Shown here: piece after piece, positions 54,231-62,118 of the stretch
How the letters are laid out: each line of letters starts with the position of its first letter
Numbering within the stretch: position 1 is the first letter of the stretch
Assembly: GCA_017548365.1 (NCBI GenBank)
Contig: JAFZAC010000007.1
Coordinates: forward strand, 1-64,000
DNA length: 64,000 nt
Source: Muribaculaceae bacterium
GTDB taxonomy: Bacteria > Bacteroidota > Bacteroidia > Bacteroidales > Muribaculaceae
Reading direction: 5' to 3'
Made by a program: the position numbers and the translations under genes
The notes under the pieces: generated by a model
The model's database searches: none
Told to the model about the DNA's origin: nothing
What the model saw: only the letters and a program-made list of their open reading frames with translations

Positions 54231-54702
54231 CAAGAAACGAATTGCCATGTTCCAGGGGTCGTTCGACCCATTCACCCGCGGCCATGAGTCGATAGTTAGA
54301 AGAGCTTTGCCGCTCTTTGACGAGATTGTGATTGCAGTGGTGAGCAACATTGCAAAAAAACCATTTATGAGCCTCAACAACCGCTTGGAGTTTATAAAAC
54401 AGGTATTTGCCGATGAGCCCCGTGTGAAAGTTGTGGCATCAGAAGGACTCACCGTTGACGTGGCTCGTGAGGTGGGCGCTACCTGCCTGCTTCGCGGTGT
54501 GCGTATGATACAGGACTTCGAGAACGAGATGCACATGGCCGAGATCAATCGCCGTTTGAGTGGCATCGAGACTGTCCTCCTCTATACACTTCCCGAATTC
54601 AGCCACATAAGCTCTACCATAGTGCGTGAGCTCCACAGTTACAATCAAGACGTTTCCTCCTATTTGCCCGCTAATGCTCCACTTGAATTACTGGGCAAGT
54701 AG
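54208..54702 (+). CDS. coaD: Phosphopantetheine adenylyltransferase
   Basis: CoaD joins ATP and 4-phosphopantetheine to give dephospho-CoA, the penultimate step of coenzyme A synthesis. The 164-residue protein has the nucleotidyltransferase motif [10 protein letters not shown] (about 17-26), the [15 protein letters not shown] segment and the ISSTIVRE motif. The ATG at 54208 overlaps parE by 23 bases. An ATG at 54247 would remove the start of the first strand and is less likely. The overlap implies coupling to parE. Confidence 0.95.
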   Translation: MKTSQCTDKKRIAMFQGSFDPFTRGHESIVRRALPLFDEIVIAVVSNIAKKPFMSLNNRLEFIKQVFADEPRVKVVASEGLTVDVAREVGATCLLRGVRMIQDFENEMHMAEINRRLSGIETVLLYTLPEFSHISSTIVRELHSYNQDVSSYLPANAPLELLGK

Positions 54703-54738
54703 ATAATTACATTTAAAACAATAAACAACACAAGAGAT

Positions 54739-56397
54739 ATGAAAAAATTTGCTATTACATTAGTTTTATTGGTGGGATTTACCATGCTGGTAGGTGCTCA
54801 GCGCAGTAACCGCAACGGTTCTATGCAAAAGCTGCTTAACGCCCAATATGCCATCAATAATTTTTATGTTGACACAGTTAATGAAGACAAACTCATTGAA
54901 GAAGCCATAAAAGGGATGTTAGAGAGTTTGGACCCCCATTCCACCTATACCGACCCCAAGGAGACCAAAGAGCTTGAAGAGCCCCTCCAGGGAGAGTTCA
55001 GTGGAATTGGTATTCAGTTCAACATGAAACAAGACACGCTTTATGTTATCCAAACCATCGTTGGCGGACCATCGGAAAAGGTGGGCATACTTGCCGGCGA
55101 CCGCATAGTAATAGTTAACGACACTGTTATCGCTGGTGTAAAGATGAAGAACAGCGACATCCAGAAGCGACTGCGTGGTAAGAAAGGCACAAAAGTCACC
55201 GTACAGGTGAAGCGTGGCAACAATCCTGAGCTTATCACTTTCCGCATCACTCGTGACAACATTCCTCTTTACAGTGTTGATGCTAGCTACATGATAGACG
55301 AAAAAACCGGCTATATTCAGATTTCACGCTTTGGAGCCAAGACTCACGAGGAGATGGTTGATGCTATCGAGAAACTCAGCAACCAAGGTATGAAACAGCT
55401 CATTATCGACTTAGGCGACAATGGCGGCGGCTATCTCAACGCTGCAGTCGATATGTGCAACGAGTTCTTGACAAGGCGTCAGCTCATTGTTTACACTAAG
55501 GGCGACAAATCTCCACGCCAAGATGCCAATGCCGATGGATTTGGTAATTATAAAGACCTCAAGCTTGTTGTAATAGTCGACCAATACTCGGCCTCGGCCA
55601 GTGAAATTTTCTCGGGTGCCATGCAAGACTGGGACCGCGCAGTGATAGTGGGTCGTCGCACATACGGTAAAGGCCTTGTTCAGCGCCCCTTCCGCTTTGA
55701 AGATGGCTCAATGATGCGTCTCACCGTAGCAAGATACTACACTCCTTCGGGACGCTGCATCCAAAAGCCTTATACAAAGGGCAGCAAAAAGCAGTATGAG
55801 GAAGACTTGCTCGACCGCTCCAAAGAAGGAGAATACTATCACCTAGACAGTATCCAGTTCAATGATTCCCTTACCTACAAGACTCTGAAGAACGAACGCA
55901 CCATTTATGGCGGCGGAGGAATCATGCCCGATGTTTTTGTTCCATTGGACACAACTGAATACAGCAAATACTACCGCGACTTGCTGGCAAAGGGTATCAT
56001 CAATCAGTTTGCTGTAGACTATGTAGACAAGAATCGCGCAAATATAAAGGAAGAGTACAACGACGTCTATGACTTCGACAAGCGTTTCTCTGTTACTGAG
56101 GAAGATATGCAATCATTCATCGCTATGGGCGAGAAAGACAATGTTAAATTTGACGAAGAACAGTACAAGACTAGCGAAATCCTCTTAAAAACTGTGATAA
56201 AGGGCTTGATAGCTCGAGACGTGTATGCCGATCCTGGAGCCTATACAATTATAGTAAACCATCGCAACAAGGATGTTCAAGAGGCTCTACGCGTGATTAA
56301 CGATGATAAACTCTACAACAGCTTGCTCACGAAGGGTAATCCAGAATATGACCGTTTGGCACGTGAGCACAAAGAAAAAAAGAAAACTTCTAACTGA
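54739..56397 (+). CDS. S41-family C-terminal processing protease
   Basis: The 552-residue protein has a signal peptide (1-20, cleavage near VGAQ). An N-terminal helical region (GMLESLDPHSTYTDP), a PDZ domain (about 75-165, LQGEFSGIGIQF to VTVQVKRG) and the tail-specific protease domain follow. The catalytic Ser286 lies in YSASASE and Lys311 in TYGKG, 25 residues apart as in E. coli Prc. It acts in the periplasm on protein C-termini. It is the third gene of the parE-coaD-protease run, 36 bases after coaD. Confidence 0.92.
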   Translation: MKKFAITLVLLVGFTMLVGAQRSNRNGSMQKLLNAQYAINNFYVDTVNEDKLIEEAIKGMLESLDPHSTYTDPKETKELEEPLQGEFSGIGIQFNMKQDTLYVIQTIVGGPSEKVGILAGDRIVIVNDTVIAGVKMKNSDIQKRLRGKKGTKVTVQVKRGNNPELITFRITRDNIPLYSVDASYMIDEKTGYIQISRFGAKTHEEMVDAIEKLSNQGMKQLIIDLGDNGGGYLNAAVDMCNEFLTRRQLIVYTKGDKSPRQDANADGFGNYKDLKLVVIVDQYSASASEIFSGAMQDWDRAVIVGRRTYGKGLVQRPFRFEDGSMMRLTVARYYTPSGRCIQKPYTKGSKKQYEEDLLDRSKEGEYYHLDSIQFNDSLTYKTLKNERTIYGGGGIMPDVFVPLDTTEYSKYYRDLLAKGIINQFAVDYVDKNRANIKEEYNDVYDFDKRFSVTEEDMQSFIAMGEKDNVKFDEEQYKTSEILLKTVIKGLIARDVYADPGAYTIIVNHRNKDVQEALRVINDDKLYNSLLTKGNPEYDRLAREHKEKKKTSN

Positions 56398-56447
56398 TTT
56401 GGTCTTAGTTGTAGTTAACGATATTTTTTAAAGACCACTTATAACAA

Positions 56448-58385
56448 ATGGCAGGTATGGGACCGGGCATGGGGCCCGGAATGAGAGGCGGAGGTCCAGG
56501 AAGGCGGATGCAAGGCACTGCCAAGATGCCTCCAGGCGGCATGAAGACAGCTGCTCGACTGTTGAAGATGGTGCTCGGCACCTACAAATGGTCGCTGCTA
56601 GTGGTCGCTATATGCATCTTAGTGACCACTGCCACCACGCTAACCTCCACCCTCTTCACCCGAACCCTCATCGATGACTATATCGCGCCTCTATCAACAG
56701 AAGCCAATCCCGATTTCGGTCCACTGGCCGTTACTCTCTTCAAGCTTGCAGCCGTTCTTTTGGTTGGTGTTGCATGCTCCTACCTGAACAGCCGCTTGAT
56801 GATTAACGTGAGCCAGGGAATGCTGCTCAAGCTTCGTGAGAATCTGTTTGAACACATGGAGTCGTTGCCCATCAAGTTCTTTGACCAGAACTCTCATGGC
56901 GACGTGATGAGCGTTTACACTAATGACGTTGACTCGCTCAGGCAGATGGTGGGCAGCAGCCTGCCCAATGTGTTCAGCTCCCTCATCACCATTGTGGCAA
57001 CTCTCACAAGTATGCTAGTACTTAACTGGCAGCTCACATTGCTCACCATAGCCCTCACCACTGTGATGGTGTTTACAACCAAGTGGCTTGGCGGCCGCTC
57101 GGCAACCTACTTCCGTCGCCAGCAAAACGACATGGGCGCTATGAACGGCTTTGTCGAAGAGATGCTTACTGGTCAGAAGGTCGTAAAGACATTCTGCCAC
57201 GAGGACGAAGCAATAGAAGAGTTTGAAATTCTCAACGAAAAGCTGCGTGACAGCGCCTACAATGCCAACAAGGTGGCTAACATAGTGATGCCTATCAACG
57301 GCAATCTCTCCAATCTTATCTACGTCACATGCGCCACAGTGGGTGCTCTGGTAGCCTTGGGAGGCGGGGGCCTCACAGTGGGTACTCTGGTGTCGTTCCT
57401 CACCCTCATCAAGAACTTCACTCAGCCAGTGTCACAGATAAGCAACCAAGTCAACAGCGTAGTAGCTTCGCTTGCTGGCGCCGAACGAGTCTTCAGAATC
57501 ATGGACAGCGATAGTGAGGATGACAGCCAGGGTACTGTCAAACTCGTTAACGTTGAAGAGCATGCCGATGGTTCCCTCACCGAAACTCCTGATGTTACTC
57601 ATTCATGGGCTTGGAAAAAACCCGTAGATGAAGGTTTCGAACTGATCAAGCAGCAAGGAGAGGTGGATTTCTCGAATGTAGATTTTGGATATGTGCCCGA
57701 GAAGCAAGTTCTATTTGACATAGACTTGGACACCGAAGCTGGACAGAAAGTGGCACTCGTGGGTGGCACAGGTGCCGGCAAAACCACTATCACCAATCTC
57801 ATCAACCGCTTCTATGACATACAAGACGGCAAGATTCTATATGACAACATCCCAATAACTCAAATTTGCCGTACCGACTTGAGGCGAAGCTTGGGTATGG
57901 TACTGCAAGAGACGCATCTTTTTACAGGAACTGTAATGGAGAACATTAGCTATGGCCGACTTGACGCTACCGACCAAGAATGTATTGAAGCCGCGAAGCT
58001 AGTTCATGCTCATGATTTCATCTCGCGTCTGGCTCAAGGCTATAACACTATGCTCAATGCCGATGGCGGCAACCTGTCTCAGGGCGAGCGTCAGCTCATC
58101 GCCATTGCCCGAGCCGCTGTAGCCAATCCACCAGCCCTTATCCTCGACGAGGCAACTAGCAACATCGACACTCGCACCGAACGCATGATACAACAAGGTA
58201 TGGACTCGCTCATGAAAAACAGGTCCACATTTGTCATAGCGCACCGCCTGAGCACCGTGCGCAATGCCGACATCATCGTCGTCATGGAACGAGGACGAAT
58301 CATCGAGCAAGGCACTCACGACGAATTAATAGCAGAGAAAGGACGTTACTACCAGCTCTATACAGGAAATGGCATTACCGACTAA
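56448..58385 (+). CDS. ABC exporter (membrane domain fused to ATPase)
   Basis: The 645-residue half-transporter has an odd leader rich in Gly, Met, Pro and Arg (residues 1-33). Six membrane helices follow (about 45-330), with an ABC_membrane domain of lipid/drug exporter type. The ATPase then has Walker A GGTGAGKTT (about 442-450), Q-loop LGMVLQETHLF, signature NLSQGERQL, Walker B LILDEATSNID and switch histidine VIAHRLST. An insertion between the domains (about 355-395) is acidic. The substrate is unknown; drugs, lipids or peptides are typical of the class. It is 50 bases after the protease and may be cotranscribed. Confidence 0.88.
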   Translation: MAGMGPGMGPGMRGGGPGRRMQGTAKMPPGGMKTAARLLKMVLGTYKWSLLVVAICILVTTATTLTSTLFTRTLIDDYIAPLSTEANPDFGPLAVTLFKLAAVLLVGVACSYLNSRLMINVSQGMLLKLRENLFEHMESLPIKFFDQNSHGDVMSVYTNDVDSLRQMVGSSLPNVFSSLITIVATLTSMLVLNWQLTLLTIALTTVMVFTTKWLGGRSATYFRRQQNDMGAMNGFVEEMLTGQKVVKTFCHEDEAIEEFEILNEKLRDSAYNANKVANIVMPINGNLSNLIYVTCATVGALVALGGGGLTVGTLVSFLTLIKNFTQPVSQISNQVNSVVASLAGAERVFRIMDSDSEDDSQGTVKLVNVEEHADGSLTETPDVTHSWAWKKPVDEGFELIKQQGEVDFSNVDFGYVPEKQVLFDIDLDTEAGQKVALVGGTGAGKTTITNLINRFYDIQDGKILYDNIPITQICRTDLRRSLGMVLQETHLFTGTVMENISYGRLDATDQECIEAAKLVHAHDFISRLAQGYNTMLNADGGNLSQGERQLIAIARAAVANPPALILDEATSNIDTRTERMIQQGMDSLMKNRSTFVIAHRLSTVRNADIIVVMERGRIIEQGTHDELIAEKGRYYQLYTGNGITD

Positions 58386-58423
58386 GTGACACCATTTCCC
58401 CATAAACCTATATCCACCCAATA

Positions 58424-59224
58424 TTATATTCTTTTATTGAATTCCTCCACAACAGCCTTGAGGTCTGATGGGAGGAGCGACATTGCATAATCCACAAGAT
58501 TTTGAGGAACGCCAAAGAGTGCCTGTGCAATAGCTCCCGAAATGCAGCCTATCGTGTCGCTGTCACCGCCAATGGATATGGCGTTGCGAACAGCATCCTC
58601 AAAATCGGTAGCCTGAAGCGCGCATGAGATAGCTTGGGGGACACTGCCTTGACAAGTGCCTCCGTCCACCATGCCATCAAGTCCACCCCATGAATAGCGA
58701 AGCCTGATTTCATCTATCGGCATCGACAAATCATAGCCAAAGTCTTTTTCAATGCGCTGTGCAATCTCTTGTACTGGAATGTTGTGACGAGCAAGGAATA
58801 TCGCCAAAGCAGTAGCTTGAGCTCCCTTGATACCCTCGGGATGGTTATGAGTGCATTCGGCTGAAAGCTTAGCTGCTTCAAGAGTCTCTTCTTCGGTATC
58901 GAAGAACCACCCTACAGGACTCACTCGCATGGCACTGCCATTGCCACAGCTGTTGTAGGGCTCAGCAATCCCCTCACTTGATTGTTGTAGCCACCGAGAG
59001 AATCTTCCTCCGTATCCTCCCATGGGACAAGGATAACGAGAGGCATACCTAAAATAGTACTCCCCTGACTCTCCACCATGCAATAGCCAGTCGGCAGTAG
59101 CTATTGTCAAAATGCTGTCGTCAGTAAAATCCATTCTCTCATCACAAAGGTTGAAATCCTTGGTCTTGATATTATTAAACTCATAGATTGAACCCACTAT
59201 ATCTCCAATTATAGCTCCTATCAT
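58424..59224 (-). CDS. ADP-ribosylglycohydrolase family protein
   Basis: The 266-residue protein matches the DraG/ARH family, which removes ADP-ribose from proteins or small molecules. It opens with GAIIGDIVGSIYEFNN. The metal site is visible in FTDDSILTIATADWLL (about 33-48) and GGDSDTIGCISGAIAQALFG (about 218-237), both with paired Asp residues; a GNGSAMRVSPVG segment lies between. It is intact. TAATTTTG at 59295-59288 (minus strand) is a likely promoter. No ADP-ribosyltransferase gene is seen nearby. Confidence 0.9.
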   Translation of the reverse strand: MIGAIIGDIVGSIYEFNNIKTKDFNLCDERMDFTDDSILTIATADWLLHGGESGEYYFRYASRYPCPMGGYGGRFSRWLQQSSEGIAEPYNSCGNGSAMRVSPVGWFFDTEEETLEAAKLSAECTHNHPEGIKGAQATALAIFLARHNIPVQEIAQRIEKDFGYDLSMPIDEIRLRYSWGGLDGMVDGGTCQGSVPQAISCALQATDFEDAVRNAISIGGDSDTIGCISGAIAQALFGVPQNLVDYAMSLLPSDLKAVVEEFNKRI

Positions 59225-59560
<336 letters not shown>

Positions 59561-60718
59561 CTAGTCGAGATTCACCCTATTGCCCATGCAATAGACAGCC
59601 TTGAGGTTGATATCTTCGTCAAGCAGAAGAATGTCGGCATCCTTGCCTCGTTGTAACGACCCCTTGCGGTCATATACACCCATGATGCGAGCTGGAGTCT
59701 CGGCCACCATGCGGCATGCGTCCTGAAGTGGTATTTCGGCCATATGAACTGCAGTGGCTATAAGCCTATCCATAGTAGCTATACTACCAGCGAGTGCCGA
59801 GCGGTCGGCAAGCTTGCACACACCATCCTCAATTATTACACGAGGGTCAAAAGCCTTGTCACTGTCGCTGGCTGCTACTGCCAGAGCATCGGTCACCAAC
59901 GCAGTGCGTTCTACACCCTTCATGTGATAAACAAGCTTGAGCAAAGTGGGTGGAACGTGAATTCCATCGGCTATCATCTCGACAGTCATGTTTTCCATGA
60001 GATAAACCGCCTCGACCGTTCCTGCATGCTTGAACTCACGCACATTATGGAAACCAGGCATACCATTGTAAAAATGGGTAGCATGGGTATATCCAGCTTC
60101 GTAGGCCGATCTTACATCATCAAACTCGGCAGCAGTGTGTGCAATCGAGGGTAGAACCCCCTTACCAGTAAGATAAGGTCCCATATCGACAGCTCCAGGC
60201 AGTTCGGGAGCCGAGTCCCATCGCTTAATGCAATTGAAATCCTCTACCACATGATGGTACTCTTCAGGATCGGGAAGTCGTATAAGCTCAGGCATCTGCG
60301 CACCAGCCTTCTGGGGGTTGAAATAGGGGCCTTCTAGATGCAGTCCCAGCACTCCGCTGAAGGGGTCTTCGATGAGCTCATCACAAACTTGAGCCGCCGC
60401 CTCAATCATTGATAATGAAGCTGAAGACAAAGTAGGGAAAATTGAAGTAGTTCCATGCTTGCGATGCGCCATTACAGCTGTGCGGAAGGCATCTGCCGAA
60501 CCTTCCATGAAGTCACGCCCGCCGCCACCATGGCAATGAAGTTCGATACCTCCAGGCACGACATACATTCCAAGTGCATTTATAGCGGTCTCGGCACGCG
60601 GCTCGATGTTGCTGTTCTTCCTTATCTCGACAATGCGCGAGTCTTCAAAGAGCAGCGAGCCATCGTTAATCCACCCCGAGGGTGTAAGAATTTGACCGTT
60701 GTAAATCTGGGTTAACAT
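59561..60718 (-). CDS. nagA: N-acetylglucosamine-6-phosphate deacetylase
   Basis: NagA removes acetate from N-acetylglucosamine 6-phosphate, feeding amino-sugar breakdown and cell-wall recycling. The 385-residue protein is an amidohydrolase: metal motif ELHCHGGGGRDFMEG (about 57-71), LGLHLEGPYFNPQKAGAQ, HTAAEFDD, THATHFYNGMPGFHNVREF and the catalytic TDALAVA segment (about 279-285). No nagB is adjacent. A minus-strand TACCTTTG (60766-60759) is the likely promoter. Confidence 0.93.
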   Translation of the reverse strand: MLTQIYNGQILTPSGWINDGSLLFEDSRIVEIRKNSNIEPRAETAINALGMYVVPGGIELHCHGGGGRDFMEGSADAFRTAVMAHRKHGTTSIFPTLSSASLSMIEAAAQVCDELIEDPFSGVLGLHLEGPYFNPQKAGAQMPELIRLPDPEEYHHVVEDFNCIKRWDSAPELPGAVDMGPYLTGKGVLPSIAHTAAEFDDVRSAYEAGYTHATHFYNGMPGFHNVREFKHAGTVEAVYLMENMTVEMIADGIHVPPTLLKLVYHMKGVERTALVTDALAVAASDSDKAFDPRVIIEDGVCKLADRSALAGSIATMDRLIATAVHMAEIPLQDACRMVAETPARIMGVYDRKGSLQRGKDADILLLDEDINLKAVYCMGNRVNLD

Positions 60719-60899
60719 CGCTATTAAATGCTATTTTTTTAGTTTTTAATTCTTTTTACAAAGGTAATACAATTTTTTTGACAAATCACAAAAAAATAGA
60801 AAATAATCTATAATAAGTGTGAATTTTTAGGCATTTTGATTATTAATCAACGAATTGCCTTATGCTATTTCAAATAACATCAACAATAAAGAGCAAATA

Positions 60900-60931
60900 T
60901 TTGGTGAAGTGGTATAAAGTGCGTACCTTTG
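60900..60931 (+). promoter_or_regulatory. Promoter of the cobalamin riboswitch transcript
   Basis: TTTG (60900-60903), 20-base spacer, TACCTTTG (60924-60931). Transcription should start near 60938, at the 5' edge of the riboswitch. Confidence 0.7.
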
Positions 60932-60940
60932 CAACAAGAT

Positions 60941-61140
60941 AATGTGGTGGCCAGCATGAGCACCCGCTCCCCTGCTGGCTGAAAAGGGAACACAGGTGAG
61001 AATCCTGGGCAGAACCCGCTGCTGTATTTTCCCCGCGACATGTCGCTTGCCGAATTTTCCTGATTTTTCGGCCACTGCAAGCCTAAAGCTTGTGGGAAGG
61101 CCCCAAGGCGAGCGATGGGAATGAGCCAGAAGACCTGCCT
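60941..61140 (+). promoter_or_regulatory. Cobalamin (vitamin B12) riboswitch
   Basis: The sequence contains the conserved core blocks in order: AAAAGGGAACACAGGTGAGA with AATCCTGGGC, AGAACCCGCTGCTGTA, GCCACTGC, GTGGGAAGG, and the B12 box GAGCCAGAAGACCTGCC ending near 61139. This is the standard cobalamin-riboswitch pattern. The box segment CCTGCC can also pair with GGCAGG further downstream (about 61168-61173), a possible alternative fold. The downstream gene is the CUB-like secreted protein at 61345, with a terminator-like hairpin in between. Confidence 0.92.
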
Positions 61141-61344
61141 CGTTATCGTTAAAAAATCATGCTCTCGTGGAATTAGGGCAGGAACACATTGCAGTTTTTC
61201 AAGCTATTGGCATTGCTTTGACGGCTATAGCCATTGTTGCATACCATTGTGTGGTAGTGCAACGTATACAAGCAGGCTTATCGTGTTTCGTCGTTTCACC
61301 GAGAGTAGAGTGAAATGACGTTTTATTTTAATATAGTATTTACA
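61141..61344 (+). promoter_or_regulatory. Riboswitch expression platform with terminator-like hairpin before the start codon
   Basis: About 200 bases separate the riboswitch from the ATG at 61345. They include an imperfect hairpin (61236-61246 with 61252-61263). At the end, CGTCGTTTCAC (61289-61299) pairs with GTGAAATGACG (61310-61320), 11 bp with one G-T pair and a 10-base loop. It is followed at once by TTTTATTTTAATA. This looks like an intrinsic terminator that could be controlled by cobalamin binding. A 67-codon open frame at 61115-61318 overlaps the riboswitch and is probably chance. Confidence 0.55.
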
Positions 61345-61990
61345 ATGAAGCAACTAAGTTTACTTTCCAAAACCTTTGCGCTGATTATCGCCTTGGTAGT
61401 ACTGGCAATTCCTGCCAGAGCCGATCGTGTGGTAACACAGCAACAATTTGGCAAGCAGACCATCGAGGTTGCCGACGATGAGGTGATTACCTTCTATGAT
61501 ATGAATAGTTATCAAGGAATCTCTTCATCTAGCAGCAACAACTCGCAGTCGCTTACCGTCTTCAAGCCAGCCGCTGGCAAGGCTATCCAACTTAACTTCG
61601 AACGACTTGATGTGCGCAACGACGGCAACAGCTGGCCTGCTTATGTCAATGTTTACGCTGGCGCTCCCGCTCTGCTCGACATTGAGAGTGAAGGTATTGA
61701 CATGGCTGTCGACAGCTACGGCAAACATCGACGCAAAGACCGACAAGAGCAGCCGTGCAGTGATTATTGGCGCCACCCAGAAGGGCAAGATCCAGTACAT
61801 CAAACTGAATATCTATGTCGACAATACAACAGGAATCGAAGGCGTCATTGTCGAGAACGGCAAGACAGTCGAGAGCCGCCAGTATGTCAACGTTGCTGGA
61901 CAAGTTAGCGACCGTCCGTTCCGTGGAGTGAACATTCTCGTCACCCGCTATACCGACGGCTCAACACGCTCTGCCAAGGCTGTGTTCTAA
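61345..61990 (+). pseudogene. Secreted CUB-like protein with Bacteroidales C-terminal tail, frameshifted, under cobalamin riboswitch
   Basis: From the ATG at 61345 the frame gives a signal peptide (1-26, ending PARA). A CUB-like beta region (about 27-115) follows, with VITFYDMNSYQGISS, LTVFKPAAGKAIQLNFE and YVNVYAG. After AVDSYG the frame fails near 61723-61726 (GGCAAACATCG). One extra A is the simplest cause: skipping one base joins SYG to NIDAKTDKSSRAVIIGATQ in the next frame and continues to a stop at 61990, for 214 residues in all. The tail AGQVSDRPFRGVNILVTRYT resembles that of the 1740-residue protein at 27713. Its position after the riboswitch suggests a surface protein made under cobalamin shortage. 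It may be a pseudogene, a sequencing error or, less likely, a recoded gene. Confidence 0.75.
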
Positions 61991-62036
61991 CAAAAAGAAC
62001 TGTAAGCAATTTATTATTTATATAGTAACACCAAGA

Positions 62037-62072
62037 AGCCACCTCGACGTGATGCCGAGGTGGCTTTGCCAT
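62037..62072 (+). terminator. Terminator hairpin
   Basis: AGCCACCTCG (62037-62046) and CGAGGTGGCT (62056-62065) form a perfect 10-bp stem with a 9-base loop, followed by TTGCCATTT. Confidence 0.7.
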
Positions 62073-62087
62073 TTGATAAAATGATTG

Positions 62088-62095
62088 TATCTTTG
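62088..62095 (+). promoter_or_regulatory. Promoter -7 element of the UvrA-like gene
   Basis: TATCTTTG at 62088-62095, 24 bases before the ATG at 62119. Confidence 0.55.
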
Positions 62096-62118
62096 CAACA
62101 CAATTACCATTGACAATC

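Noticed and set aside
61115..61318. A 67-codon open frame overlapping the cobalamin riboswitch, possible leader peptide
   Set aside because: Its first codons lie inside the conserved riboswitch 3' half, and there is no ribosome-binding site; treated as chance.
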